Assembly (NCBI RefSeq): GCF_020379485.1
Contig: NC_063451.1
Location: forward strand, 25,650,630 to 25,714,629
Origin: Brassica napus
Taxonomy: Eukaryota; Streptophyta; Magnoliopsida; Brassicales; Brassicaceae
DNA: 64,000 nucleotides
Direction of reading: 5' to 3'
Part shown: positions 1 to 12,089 of the stretch, one piece after another
Position numbering within the stretch: position 1 is the stretch's first letter
Layout of the letters: each line of letters starts with the position of its first letter
Notes under the pieces: generated by a model
What the model was told of the DNA's origin: nothing
The model's database searches: none
The model's input: only the letters and a program-made list of their open reading frames with translations
Program-made: the position numbers and the translations under genes

Positions 1-708
1 GCACAAGGCTGACCATCAAAAGGGGAGAAGATCGTGTACCTAAGGTCCTTAACAATCTTCCCCATAGATTTCAACTTCCTCGTCTGCCACCTCACAAAAG
101 CATCAAAAAACGGATTAACATCAGTGGTCACGAACGATCGTCTCCAGTCACAACCCAATCCATAAGCTCTGAGATCTTCAACAGCCACTGGGGGAAGTAG
201 CGCAACCACTCATACGGATCTTGGAACTTCGCTATCTCACCATCACTAAGACCAAAACTGCCGCATAATCTCCCACTGATAAACCTCTCCACCAGAATTC
301 GCAGCCGCCTTCGACATCTTCCCCCTGAACCGATCAGGTAAAGCCAATGCATCATCACTCTCCTCCTCAACTTCTAGAGCTCATTTGGTCTCGGTGAACA
401 CATGAGGGTTTCCAAACTGCTGGATCTCGCGAGAGAGCTTATCAGCAGAAGCTTTGTTCGTCATACCGGTACAGTGGAAGCCAAACGGAAGGAGCACGTT
501 GGCGCCTCTCAATCTATGGTAAGCAGAAGCAAAATCAGCCTTGGAGAGTGAGAAGGCGTGTCCAATGCGTAGATAACCATTCATATAAGGGAAAGGGAAA
601 GTTGCGAAGAACTTCTCTCCTGGTTTTGGAGGATACTTACGAGACTCGGATAAGAACACGCCTTCGTCTTCCCACCACTTTCGTGCCTCTACCTCAATCT
701 CAAGAAGA
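1..708 (-). pseudogene. Cytosolic leucyl-tRNA synthetase, 5' half, decayed
   Basis: Minus-strand translation follows the N-terminal catalytic half of plant cytosolic LeuRS: LLEIEVEARKWW, then [48 protein letters not shown] and [13 protein letters not shown]. It runs off the left window edge. It is broken in several ways. Homology starts only at about codon 7, where the neighbouring palindrome begins, so the start codon and promoter are gone. The class I signature reads RIGH where HIGH-type HIGH/HLGH is expected. An in-frame stop follows FTETK (about 381). Frameshifts lie near 272 (before SFGLSDGE) and near 192 (in the run of C before AVEDLRA). The position beside EF1B-gamma matches the Arabidopsis order as I recall it, so this is probably the relic of the ancestral gene and not a transposed piece. 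A functional gene is very unlikely. Confidence 0.88.
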
Positions 709-902
709 CGATGGAGCATACTCAACACACACACTGAACTGCCTCGGTTATCCGCAAAGCAAAGGTGAGTAAGCTTTGTTTTTCCACATTTGGGATGATA
801 GTTAAGATTCTCTGAAACAGTTTTGGAGTTTTGAATCCTTTAAGAAATACTAGTATTCATGATAGTCCACCCAAATTCTTCAAAAGCATGCGTTCCCTTG
901 GT

Positions 903-1560
903 CTATGACTCAGCAGACATCTTCACGATTTGTGTTCTAAGAAATTCAAAACCAATCTTCTCCCATGGTTTTCTAATGTAGTCTTCAAAATTTAACACCT
1001 CTTGCAAGCTTGAAGTTGCGATTATCTTTGCAGTGTAGCGACCCAGAATTATCCTCTCAACTAATATGAGTGAAGCGAAGGATAACTTCTCACACTCTGT
1101 CCTTTCTATCTTCTTATCTTGAAGGAGTGCAATTAGATCCTTCAATATTTTCCCTGATTTCATCCAACTATATTTGGTTTCAACTCGCGGTAGATCCAGA
1201 AGCGCGGCATTTTCTTCGGCGGCGAAAGGGAGGCTTGTTGTAAGGAAGAACTCTCTCGCGCTGAATCTCATAAGTTGCGATGCAAATGTGAACCACATCA
1301 TATTTCTTTTGAGCTCCACCCTCTTCTCCATCATAATTGAAACAGCTTCCCGGAAAAATTTATACCTTCTCTCATTCCTAAGTTCACTATTGGATTCAGT
1401 GGCGAATCTTCTAGCCTTTTAAATTCACTCTTTGTTAGTTCGCCTGCCACAATCTGAACGTAGGGTAAATTTGAATAATGACATACAACCTTTGATGCAT
1501 CACCCGATATATCAACTAATTTTGGTAATTTAATTGACTTACCGGATGATTCCTAGCACC
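903..1560 (-). pseudogene. DUF1985 (Ulp-like, MULE-borne) remnant, left copy
   Basis: Minus-strand mirror copy of the DUF1985-like remnant at 3601-4400. The 143-residue open stretch includes MMWFTFASQLMRFSAREFF, matching the conserved 'W..FG..PLRFS..EF' core of DUF1985. DUF1985 typically sits upstream of a Ulp1 peptidase domain in Brassicaceae Mutator-like transposons. No Ulp1 catalytic domain is present here. The upstream exon (about 1510-1560) is separated from it by a frame break, so it is non-functional as it stands. Confidence 0.65.
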
Positions 1561-2069
1561 CATCTGAAACAATAAATTCTTATAAAGCTTAACCAAAATC
1601 TCATCCAAAGCAATTCTCATATGTTTTATAATGTTGAAAATCAAAGGGAATCAAAACATTCTCAGCATCACTTAAAACCATATGAGAATCATAAAAACAT
1701 CACACGAGATATCAAATTGTGACACATTCAAACAAAACGAATCAAAACCATTCACAATTTGAGTAAATCTTAACCATACGCATAACAAATATGAGTCATG
1801 TTGAATTTAGCCATTGAAGATGATGACCTTAATTTTCAACACAAAATAGCTTAGACCGTATACTCACACAGTCATAATATCCTTGATACGACTCCAGCTC
1901 AGTCTAAAATAACGGAAATTTCAAACACCCTAAAATTCAAGTTTTCGTCATGAATTCCACTTGCAATTTCAAACACCCTAAAATCCAAGTTTATAACCAA
2001 GAGAAACACGAGTCTTCCAGGAGGAAACGACAGAAGCGGAGATTGAAGGTTCGATATCAAACGACACTA

Positions 2070-2251
<182 letters not shown>

Positions 2252-2919
2252 GTTGAGTTCGACGGAGACGAAGGAGAGAAACGACGAGTAAAGTGGCTAT
2301 TGAAAACGGATGTTGGAGAACTATAAGATCAATTGAATAACTTTTTTTCTCACAAATGAAAGTAATTTCACCTTTGGCTAAGGATTTATTCTGTGAATAC
2401 AATCATCCGTCTTTTCATATACCATGAGAGAACTCAGAGATATTCAAATTAAGGTTTTTTTTTTCACTTTGATGATTTTATAAACAAAGGGTAAAGCCTA
2501 AAAGTACAAAAAAAGATAACAAAACCAGACAAAGCCCATAACCGAGGCCCAACAAAACTCATAAACCAAAACCAAAATAGAGTCTATCGAAGACGATAAT
2601 GACTCGATACCACGTGTTCCTTTAACGATATGGGTTTTGTCTGGTTTTGTTATATTTTCTTGTACTTTTGGGCTTTACCCTTTGTTTATAAAATCATCAA
2701 AGTGAAAAAAAAAACCTTAATTTGAGATATCTCTGAGTTCCCTCCTGGTATATAAAAAGACTGATGGTTGTATTCACATAATAAATCCTTAGCAAAAGGT
2801 GAAATTACTTTCATTTGTGAGAAAAAAAAGTTATTCAATTGATCTTCTAGTTCTCCAACATCCGTTTTCAATAGTCACTTTACTCGTCGTTTCTCTCCTT
2901 CGTCTCCGTCGAACTCAAC

Positions 2920-3107
<188 letters not shown>

Positions 3108-3600
3108 TGATATCGAACCTTCAATCTCTGCTTTTGTCTTTTCTTCCTGGAATACTCGTGTTTCTCTTGGTTATAAACGTGAATTTTAGGGTGTTTGAAA
3201 TTGCAAGTGGAATTCATGACGAAAACTTGAATTTTAGGGTGTTTGAAATTTCCGTCATTTTAGACTGAGCTGGAGTCGTATCAAGGATATTATGACTGTG
3301 TGAGTATACGGTCTAAGTTATTTTGTGTTGGAAATTAAGGTCATCATCTTCAATGGTTAAGTTCAACATGACTCATGCTTTGTTATGTGTATGGTTAAGC
3401 TTTACTCAAATTGTGAATGGTTTTGATTCGTTTTGTTTGAATGTGGGTTCACAATTTGATATCTCGTGTGATGTTTTTATGATTCTCAATAAGTGATGCT
3501 GAGAATGTTTTGATTCCCTTTGATTTTCAACATTATAAAACATATGAGAATTGCTTTGGATGAGATTTTGGTTAAGCTTTATAAGATTTTATTGTTTCAG

Positions 3601-4400
3601 ATGGGTGCTAGGAATCATCCGGCTGGGTCAATTAAATTACCAAAATTAGTTGATATATCGGGTGATGCATCAAAGGTTGTATGTCATTATTCAAATTTTA
3701 CCCTATGTTCAGATTGTGGCAAGCGAACTAACAAAGAGTGAATTTAAAAGGCTAGAAGATTCGCCACTGAATCCAATAGTGAAGTTAGGAATGAGAGAAG
3801 GTATAAATTTTTCCGGGAAGCTGTTTCAATTTCTGATGGAGAAGAGGGTGGAGCGCAAAGGAAATATGATGTGGTTCACATTTGCATCGCAACTTATGAG
3901 ATTCAGCGAGAGAGAGTTCTTCCTTACAACAAGCCTCCCTTTCGCCGAAGAAAATGCCGCGCCTCTGGATCTACCGCGAGTTGAAACCAAATATAGTTGG
4001 ATGAAATCAGGGAAAACATTGAAGGATCTAATTACACTCCTTCAAGATAAGAAGATAGAAAGGGCAGAGTGTGAGAAGTTATCCTTAGCTTCACTCATAT
4101 TAGTTGAAGGGATAATTCTGAGTCGCTACACTGCAAAGATAATCGCAACTTCAAGCTTGCAAGAGGCGTTGAATTTTGAAGACTACATTAGGAAACCATG
4201 AGGGAAGATTGGTTTTGAATTTCTTAGAACACAAATCTTGAAGATGTATGTTGAGTCATGGACCAAGGAAACGCATGCTTTTGAAGGATTTGGGTGGGCT
4301 ATCATGAATACTAGTATTTTTTTTAAAGGATTCAAAACTCCAAAGCTGTTTCAGAGAATCTTAACTATCATCCCAAATGTGGAAATGCAAAGCATACTCA
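3601..4400 (+). pseudogene. DUF1985 (Ulp-like, MULE-borne) remnant, right copy
   Basis: After a TTTCAG acceptor the reading begins MGARNHPAGSIKLPKLVD. A frame change near 3700 leads to SEFKRLEDSPLNPIVKLG and MMWFTFASQLMRFSEREFF, then KPWGKIGFEFLRTQI, interrupted by a stop at about 4201, and on to FEGFGWAIMN. This order matches the DUF1985 domain found N-terminal to Ulp1 peptidases in Brassicaceae MULEs. At least one frameshift and one nonsense codon are visible, and the peptidase domain is absent. Confidence 0.65.
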
Positions 4401-4489
4401 CCTTTGCTTTGCGGATAACAGAGGCAGTTCAGTGTGTGTGTGTGTGTGTGTTGAGTATGCTCCATCGTTTTCAGTCTCTTTCTAGCTAT

Positions 4490-5085
4490 CAGCCGCCAAA
4501 AATCCAGCTTCTTCTCTTCGGGTCTCTCTCTCATCTATGGAAATTGATTCAATATGCGTTTTTACTGGTTTATCTCATGGTCTGCTCCCTATGAGATATC
4601 TATGGGGGTCCCTCTCTGCACAAAAAAAAAAACTCTCAATAGTCGATTGTGATCTAAAATCGAAGATTACCTCATTGTCTACTCGAAGTAGATAAACCAC
4701 TGTGTCGATTTTGTCATCCGTTACTTCAGCAAATAAAATCGAAAAACTCTCAATAGAGCTTGTTTACTCAAGCTAGTTTGGCTTCTTTTCTCACAAGCAG
4801 GCTCCATTTGGGTGTGGGCTTGGTTCCGGGAAGAGGTTCTCCATGGTGACTTTTAAAGTAATTTCTGGATTTCTATTAAAGAAACGTCACTACTCCTACG
4901 TTGGCAAACAAAATCCTCCGATCTAAAGATCAATTTTTCACCTGGATAAAGCTTGGCAAGCCCCTATCTAATGTACTTTATTTGGATGGAACGGAACTCA
5001 AGAACTCACGGATAGAATCCTTCAGCTCTGTCGATTCCCTTTACTTGCGTCTTGGTTCGAGCTAAAAATCGAAACTCGATGATGA
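4490..5085 (+). mobile_element. LINE (non-LTR retrotransposon) RT 3'-part remnant
   Basis: Broken plus-strand frames read like the thumb and zf-RVT part of plant LINE reverse transcriptase: SHGLLPMRYL, GVPLCTKK and LSIVDCD (about 4566-4655), AGSIWVWAWFREEVLHGD (about 4799-4850), and YFIWMERNSRTHG (about 4978-5015). Frames shift repeatedly and there are internal deletions. No poly-A tail or target duplication is evident. The 4468 junction with the palindrome is abrupt. Confidence 0.7.
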
Positions 5086-5397
5086 CACAATCAACGCAGT
5101 GGTTTATCAACTTCGGCAACCATAGATAGAGGCTTCTTCCGTCTCCTCATCTCATTACTCACCCAACTCTCTTGTCCGTCACTGAAGAAATCATCTACCA
5201 ACTGCCTACATTCTTTTAGTATTGGGCCTTCAACATGGGCAACTTTGGTATCTGAAATTGGGCTTATTTTGGGATAGTTCAAAATTCTAAAACTGCTACT
5301 GCCCACTTTTTTTTTCTCTCTTGCATCTTTTTATAAGTGAAAGCCTTTAAGCAAAAAATTAATTAAAGTTCCAAGACAATTTGTCTTGTGTAGAAAA
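5086..5397. other. Unassigned intergenic stretch
   Basis: Between the LINE scrap and the Helitron. A 71-residue minus-strand open frame (5091-5306) contains ECRQLVDDFF and SDGQESWVSNEM, which I do not recognise. It has no visible splice or promoter context, so I do not call it a gene. Confidence 0.4.
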
Positions 5398-5497
5398 TCT
5401 ATATTATAATGATTGGGTTTTTGCTCTCTCCTCAGCGTGCCACGTCAGCATTTTATGGGTTCCACTTTTAAAAAGTGTGAAAAAGTGTCAAGTCCAT

Positions 5498-5551
5498 GGT
5501 TCGAACCCGGGTTATTGAGATATAAACACCAACATTTATACCACTAAACTA
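5498..5551 (-). other. tRNA-like Pol III promoter (A and B boxes) in Helitron
   Basis: On the minus strand an A-box-like TAGTTTAGTGG (5541-5551) is followed about 33 nt later by a B box GGTTCGAACC (5498-5507). Order and spacing are tRNA-like. I cannot fold a complete tRNA around it, so it is either a SINE head or a decayed tRNA-derived piece carried by this Helitron family. The second copy is at 28460-28513. Confidence 0.5.
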
Positions 5552-5717
5552 AAGGATACTTTGTACATTGATGGCCGAAACTAATATATATTTATGAAGG
5601 TCGGAAACCCTTGCTTCTTCGGCTTTTTCTCTCTGTGGGTCGGGCCTAGGGAAGAAAAATAATATAGATTGTTTTTAATTGATTTCGTGATTCTTTGTTG
5701 AATAATATTATTTGCAG

Positions 5718-6140
5718 ATTCTGTGATTCATGAGTTTATTCCCGCCGGACGTGCTAATCATTACATGCCATCTTTGAAAGTCGGTTCCATTGTGTAAGTC
5801 GATAGTTTTGAGGTTGATAGGTGCTCAAGCATGTACAAGATAACTGATCATTCATTCCTCATTCGTTTCATCTCACCAACTATTATTGATGAAGTCATCA
5901 CGGATGCTCCTAAGATCAATCTCCAGTCATAATTAGATTGTTCGACAATTTTCAAGTGATTGCGAACACAAACCTAGAACTCCCAGGTATATTATCATAT
6001 TGCATCTGAGTTTATATTATGTTTCGATATCATAACTGATATTTAAATTCTCAGATGTGGTTGGGCAAATCCAATCTGTCCAGGGCTCTGACCTTACCAA
6101 AGAAACAACCCGAGTCGTTATCCGTCTCTTCATTTATCCG
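5718..6140 (+). pseudogene. RPA70-like DUF223 OB-fold protein remnant (Helitron)
   Basis: After a TTTGCAG acceptor the broken reading includes FIPAGRANHYMPSLKVGSIV, RCSSMYKITDHSFL, FISPTIIDEVIT and, in the next exon (from about 6056), DVVGQIQSVQGSDLTKETTR and VVIRLFIYP. This is the single-strand-DNA-binding OB fold of the RPA70-like DUF223 proteins carried by Brassicaceae Helitrons. Stops and frame breaks (for example in 'SIV*VDSFEV') make it non-functional. Confidence 0.75.
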
Positions 6141-7341
6141 TAAGAAACAATCAACACACAATTATCTTTATATTATTATCTATATTGTGCTAACATCATA
6201 ATCAAAAATATTTCCTACCCAAAATATGTGGTCGTCTATTTATCTCCCTTACTTATCCAACTAATTTTACACAAACATTTATTTTACAGCTTAAAAGAAA
6301 CCACAACATTTCAAACAATCAATACAACAAAAACTAGAATTTCAAAAAAGACAAATCATTAATGATCACCTCTCTTTTTTGTCTAATCTTAGAAATAAAC
6401 TTCAAAACAAATATACCAAATCAATCACCTCAACTAAAACTCAACGACAAATACATCGAGTCAGCTAAACAAATACAAACTACACGGCCAACTATTTAAC
6501 AATTTACAAACTTACTTTCGCAAAGATGAAGACGAAGACGACAACCAAGATCAGTGAAATTACCTAAACAAAAAAGCAGAGTAAATTACGAACTCTAATA
6601 AATATAACTAACAATGATTTTTGTTTACATATTACCCATCAAATAAAAGAGAAACAAACACAACCAAACCAGAATATACAAGATAAAATCCCGACAGACA
6701 CAAAGGCGGCAACAACATCTCCACCTACTCACTCCTCCTGTCTTATAAAAACAGCTTACATGTCCAATGTCAACAGGTCAATGTTATTGTCTTCTTATGA
6801 GAAATACATAAATTCGTTTAAAACCTATTAAGGCCCAAATACTGAGAACTGTTTATAGTTATTTCTACAAGTCTTCATGTATTTGTTTTAAATGTCCGTT
6901 AAGATCAACAAGTTTAAAAATAAAAAAGAAACATATAACAAACATAGTAAGGATAATAAAAATTATTACTTAATACACAAAACTTATAAAACTAAACTGG
7001 AGAAAAAATATCCAGAAACAAAAGGAAATCTCAACAACTTTAATATAATTTATGTACTCTTAATAGTACAAAAACAAATTAAAAAGACAAACAAACAATA
7101 AGTCTCAGTGACACAGCAAACAACACCACGAACTATATCAATCACATTACTAACATAGTTTAGTACTTCATAAGTGGAGAAAAATGCATACACAATTCAT
7201 CATCACAACTCTAACCCTATAACAATAAAAAAACTTGAAAAATAATTCAAAACGTAAAATTCACAACTACAATAATCCTAGCAAATATTGAAATTAGTTT
7301 TTGTCCACAACCTCGCGCTTGTGCGGAGGCAATGCCCCTAG

Positions 7342-7780
7342 TTAAAATAACCCTTTAATTAAATCATTTTGACCAATGACGGCCCTTGATAACGAAGTTT
7401 CCAACTACGTTGAATGATGTTTTTACGTACCAAGAAAATTAAACATAAAACCAGAATTAAACCGAAACGAACCGACCACAGAACCAGCGACAATTCTCCG
7501 AGAGACCACATACACATTATAAAAACCCTAATACGTGTATCTATCTTCTTCATTATCTCTCCGCCTCACTCATTAGCTTCTCCTCTCCCGTTAGCTCCCA
7601 CCGTAACACACACCTGGTAAGCACGTCCATCCATCGAACAACTCTGTATTCTCCAGCTTAGCTTAGCTTTTTTATTCATCGCTATGATCGTATCAAATCG
7701 CAAGCTCACACTGTTTTGCCTTGTAACCAGATCCGATTATCAGAAGCACAAGCTTGGTATATATTCTCCGAGTCTGAGCT
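7342..7780 (+). promoter_or_regulatory. EF1B-gamma promoter and 5' UTR
   Basis: A TATA-like ATTATAAAA (about 7516-7524) overlaps a telo-box AAACCCTA (7523-7530), the arrangement seen in plant translation-factor promoters. The 5' UTR likely holds an intron from a GTAAGC donor at about 7618 to an AG at about 7731. Only 439 bp separate the upstream Helitron end from the ATG. Confidence 0.6.
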
Positions 7781-9666
7781 ATGGCTTTGGTGAGTTTCTC
7801 TTTCGATTACTCTCTGTTGATGCAACGCTGCTTAGATCATTCGTCTAGTAATCGATCGATTTAATCTGAACATATAGCTAGCTACTGATTGATTACTAGT
7901 GTTGAGTTTTATACACTTGATAAAATCTCTGTAGCTCGATTGATATATGTATAAGGCATAGAAAATCATTTTATCCTGATCTTTTATGTGTTACACAGGT
8001 GATGCACTCGTACAAGGGAAACAAAAACTCTGACAAGGCATTCATTGCCGCAGAGTTCGCTGGTGTGAAGATCGATATGCCTTCTGGCTTTGAGATGGGT
8101 GTCACCAACAAAACCCCTGAGTTCCTCAAGATGAACCCTCTCGGAAAGGTTTTTTTTTTTTTTTTAAATATCTAACTTGCTGATCTTCTTGGTTAAGCTA
8201 ATAAGCAGTAGCTGTTTTGTCTTTTGCTAGATTCCTGTTCTTGAGACTCCTGAGGGTCCTATCTTTGAGAGCAACGCCATTGCCCGTTACGGTAAAATCT
8301 TTCTTCTTTCATTTGTCTTTCCATGTCTGGTTTACTTTCTTTTTTGTCTTATGTTTTGATATTCTATTGCAGTAAGCAGATTGAACGGTGACAACTCCTT
8401 GAACGGATCCTCTCTGATCGAATATGTACGTTCTTGTTTTTTTCCCTGAGCTTCTCTAATCGGATTGCACTTAGTCTATTCGTTTGTATTCTAGATGCTT
8501 ATCTACATGTTATTTATTACTTTGCAGGCACATATTGAGCAATGGATCGATTTCTCCTCATTGGAGATTTATGGAAACATCTTCAACTGGTTCGTCCCAA
8601 GAATGGGCTTTATGCCTTACAGTGTTCCCGTAAGCTTTTCTTACTTTTGTTGGCTCTTTGATCACAATCTATGTACACTCTTCCACCAAGACGCCTGATT
8701 GTTTCTCATACATTGTTTTAGGGTGAGGAAGCTGCGATCTCTGCTTTGAAAAGAGGACTTGAGGCTCTGAACACACACCTCGCCTCCAACACTTACCTCG
8801 TTGGACACTCTGTCACCCTTGCTGATATCATCACCGTCTGCAACTTGAACCTTGGATTCTCCACCGTCATGACCAAGAGCTTCACCTCTGCCTTCCCTCA
8901 CGTTGAGAGGTACTTCTGGACCTTGATTAACCAGCCGAACTTCAAGAAGGTGGTGGGTGATGTCAAACAGACTGAATCTGTTCCCCCTATCAAGAAAGCC
9001 GGGCAGCCTGCAAAGCCCAAGGAGCAGCCCAAGAAAAAGGAAGCCCCTGCAGCAGAGGCACCTAAGGCTGTCGAAGAGGAAGAGGCGCCAAAGCCTAAAG
9101 CAAAGAACCCTCTTGACTTGCTGCCACCAAGTCCAATGGTTCTCGATGAGTGGAAGAGGCTTTACTCCAACACCAAATCTAACTTCCGTGAGGTCGCTAT
9201 TAAAGGTGTGTGTGGTGATATCTTCTCTTTACTTAGCTTATGGAATCAATTATCAATATGAAGCTCATCACCATGACTCAATGCAGGATTCTGGGACATG
9301 TATGACCCTGAGGGATACTCACTATGGTTCTGCGACTACAAGTACAACGACGAGAACATGGTATCATTTGTCACGCTCAACAAGGTAGGAGGGTTCCTTC
9401 AGCGCATGGACTTGGCACGTAAATACGCTTTTGGAAAGATGCTGATCTGCGGGTCAGAGGGTCCGTTCAAGGCGAAGGGTTTGTGGTTGTTCCGTGGACC
9501 AGAGATCCCCAAGTTCGTGATGGACGAGGTGTATGACATGGAGCTGTACGAGTGGACTAAAGTTGACATCTCCGATGAAGCACAGAAGGAGCGTGTTAGC
9601 CAGATGATTGAAGACGCAGAGCCGTTTGAAGGCGAAGCTCTCTTGGACGCCAAGTGCTTCAAGTGA
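7781..9666 (+). CDS. Elongation factor 1B gamma (eEF1Bγ), GST-fold
   Basis: Seven coding exons: 7781-7789, 7999-8148, 8231-8291, 8373-8425, 8528-8629, 8722-9205 and 9287-9666, together 1239 nt giving 412 residues. The first exon is only nine nucleotides (MAL). The product is the gamma subunit of the eEF1B complex, which helps recycle eEF1A-GDP in the cytosol and scaffolds the nucleotide-exchange subunits. Order: N-terminal GST-like thioredoxin fold (PEFLKMNPLGK, TPEGPIFESNAIARY), all-helical GST C-terminal part (LVGHSVTLADI), a charged Lys/Pro/Ala/Glu linker (about residues 207-250), then the conserved EF1G domain (KNPLDLLPPSPM to LLDAKCFK). Length is normal for plants and no defects are visible. 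It is the likely ortholog of Arabidopsis At1g09640. Confidence 0.95.
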
Positions 9667-9900
9667 GAAAAGAGAATTGGCTTTGTTTGATTGATACTTT
9701 TGATATCTCAGGTGTTGGTTATACTGTTTTCTAATCGTGTGTTAAGACAAAAGTCGTCGTTGAATTAATACTTTTATCTTTGTTGATGTTTCTCTTTTTG
9801 CTATGACAGCATTTTAAATACACCATTTTGGAAGTTTTGAGATTATTTTCAATACTTTTCTTCTTAAAAAGTTCTTTAATGGGAAATTGTAATTTGACAT

Positions 9901-10357
9901 TGAGAAAAAGACAAAAATAGCATCAAGTTTTTGTTCCCAAACTAGCACTTAAGGTCAAAAGTCACAAAAATAGCACTTAATGTTTTATCAAAAATCACAA
10001 ATTTAGGGTTTAGAGTTAAAGGGTGGGGTTTAGAATTTAGGGTTTTTTAGAGTTAAAGGGTGGGGTTTAGAATTTAGGGTTTAGAGTTTAGGGTTTAGGG
10101 TTTAGAGTTTAGGGTTTAGAGTTTAGAGTTTAGGGTTTAGGGTTTACAGTTTAGAGTTTAGGGTTTAGCGTTTAGGGTTTAGAGTTTAGGGTTTAGGGTT
10201 TAGAGTTGAGAAATGAGTTTTTGGGGATAAGATTTCAAATTTTAAAAAATAAAAAAATTAAAATTTTCAAAAGATAAATGCTATTTTGATCATTTTAGTT
10301 TTTGAGTGCTATTTTTATGATATAAACTTAGAAATGTGTTATTTTGGAGATTTGGCC
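9901..10357. mobile_element. MITE-like element with telomere-like core
   Basis: Flanked by the direct repeat TTTGACAT (9893-9900 and 10358-10365, eight of nine bases), consistent with a Mutator-type 9-bp duplication. The imperfect inverted ends share AAAAATAGCA and related motifs (9911 onward, and reversed near 10305-10320). The core, about 10005-10207, is a degenerate array of TTTAGGG/TTTAGAG units, the plant telomere repeat type. No coding capacity. Confidence 0.55.
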
Positions 10358-10365
10358 TTTGACAT

Positions 10366-11217
10366 ACCACTTTCTAAATTTTTAGGTAAAAGATAAACAA
10401 TTTCGTAGATAATTTAAGTTTATGATGAAAAAAACTAAATTTATCCTACTAAACCATTTAAATAGTTAAAGATTATATATATATATGATATTTTTGCTTA
10501 AAATAGTATTTAAAACTGGTATTATTGGTTTATATATTTGATTGATTTAGAAATCCATATAGTATTTATAAATCAAAATAAAATAGCAAATCCGGAGGTT
10601 TTTCTTCGGATTTGAGTCTTTGTATTTTTAACTAAAAAATCCAAACAAATTCATTATAAAATCAAATATATTAGTAAATCCGTACGATTGAATAACACTT
10701 GATTTGATACAGAATTTATGAATCATTAAACCAATAACACATGATTTTAATACAGATTTGAAAATCATAGAACCAATACCACTAGATTTAGTTTGGATTT
10801 TCAAATCCATTAAAATACAACAAACAATAACCATATTTTAAGTAATTTCTGTTTTTAAATATAAATTATTTTAACTGAACTACCGTTTTAAAATAAAACA
10901 TCCTATTCGTATAAACATATCAAAAGACAAAATAAAATAAAATAAGAGATGTATTTATGAAAGAAAGAAAAATAAAATAAAATAAGGATGTATGATGTAT
11001 TTAATTACATATTTATTTAGGTGGGACTCAAATCAAAAGAATTCTTCTTCACTACAAGCAGACATAAAATATCAAAAAAAAGTTGAATCTTACCACAAGA
11101 ATCTGTTCTCTTTGCTACAGCACAAGCTCGATCCCACATTGCGTACAAGCAAAGCCTCATCGGTAGAAAGATCGAGAAAGGCAGAGGGAAGGGATTACAG
11201 GTATAATAGAGAGAAAG
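10366..11217. other. AT-rich intergenic DNA and upstream region of next gene
   Basis: Very AT-rich to about 10985. A 31-nt-scale motif around GATTTGAAAATCAT recurs loosely near 10680-10800. From about 11100 the sequence turns less AT-rich and probably contains the transcription start and 5' UTR of the gene at 11218. No convincing gene. Confidence 0.5.
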
Positions 11218-12089
11218 ATGATAGAGACCTCGGCGAGTCGGCGCGTGGTATTCTTCGTTTCAATTGCTCTGCACTTCGTCTTAGGTTTGTCTTTCTCCAG
11301 ATCTATCTGATTTGGTTCTCAAAGGCCTTAGATTTATGTCTAATTTTAAGCTGAAGCTCTTTCTAGATTTCGTTTTGTGTCATCTCTAGGCATAAAGGTT
11401 ACGTCTTTGCTCTTTCGTGATTAGGATTGGAAACATGTAGAGATAGAGAGAACTGTTTACATATCTTACTAGACCTTGAGCAACTAAGAAACTTCGCCAT
11501 ACATAATACTTACTAAAACAGGAAAGTTGCTTTCTTTAACATGATGTTAGTGAAAAGAACTACTGTTCAGTTCATGTGTTTGGTTCTCTACTAATTTGAA
11601 TAGCTTGTCTGCAAAGTTTATTACTTTTCTGGGAGGGATCTCTCTTTTTTCTTGGAACTACCATCATGACTAATTTGAATAGCTTATCTGCAAAGTTTTA
11701 TGTCTGTAATGATATGGTAAAGTGATAATCTTTTTGATGTGTAGCCATGTTACAATGATTGTTGCATTTGATGTTCTTCTCTGTTTTCTATGTGTGGAGT
11801 TATTTCTCCTCGTTTAAAAAGCCAAGATGGCATCTATTGTCTTTGTCCAGGTCTATCTGGTGATTCCAAGGATGCAAGTAAAGGAGCTAAAGCAGAGTCT
11901 CATACTTCTTCCAGCAAAACAGGGACAAAAGTAATCCTCATACTGGTCGGATTAGTGGCTGTAGCTATGTTCTCCTTCTTCCTATACAAGCTATGGCAGA
12001 AGAAGAAAAGAGACGAGCAGTATGCTCGACTCTTGAAGCTCTTTGAGGAAGATGATGAACTGGAGGTTGAATTAGGCCTTCGAGATTAA
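11218..12089 (+). CDS. Small single-pass membrane protein, unknown function
   Basis: Two exons, 11218-11284 and 11851-12089, give 101 residues. The short first exon encodes a hydrophobic signal-like start (RRVVFFVSIALHFVLG). The second has a Ser/Lys-rich linker, one transmembrane segment (VILILVGLVAVAMFSFFLYK, about residues 52-71), then a basic stretch KKKRDEQ and an acidic tail FEEDDELEVELGLRD. Topology suggests a secretory or membrane protein with a short cytoplasmic tail. It corresponds in position to what I recall as At1g09645. I know no function for the family. Confidence 0.75.

Larger units (their letters stand above)
5398..7341 (+). mobile_element. Helitron with RPA-like remnant
   Basis: The 5' end TCTATATTATAATGA follows a host A. 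The 3' end is CCCCTAG at 7335-7341, followed by a host T, as expected for a Helitron inserted between A and T and ending CTAG. A 3' hairpin (about 7311-7329, CCTCGCGCTTGTGCGGAGG) lies 8 bp before the terminus. Inside are a tRNA-like promoter (minus), a DUF223/RPA-like OB-fold remnant and about 1.1 kb of AT-rich DNA. No Rep/helicase is present, so it is non-autonomous. A related copy starts at 28374. The 3' end lies 439 bp upstream of the EF1B-gamma start codon. Confidence 0.75.

Noticed and set aside
5498..5551. A functional tRNA gene
   Set aside because: Only the A and B boxes are convincing. I cannot form the acceptor and anticodon stems.
10005..10207. Interstitial telomere from chromosome fusion
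   Set aside because: Units are degenerate, the block is only 200 bp and it lies inside a small element with its own target duplication.
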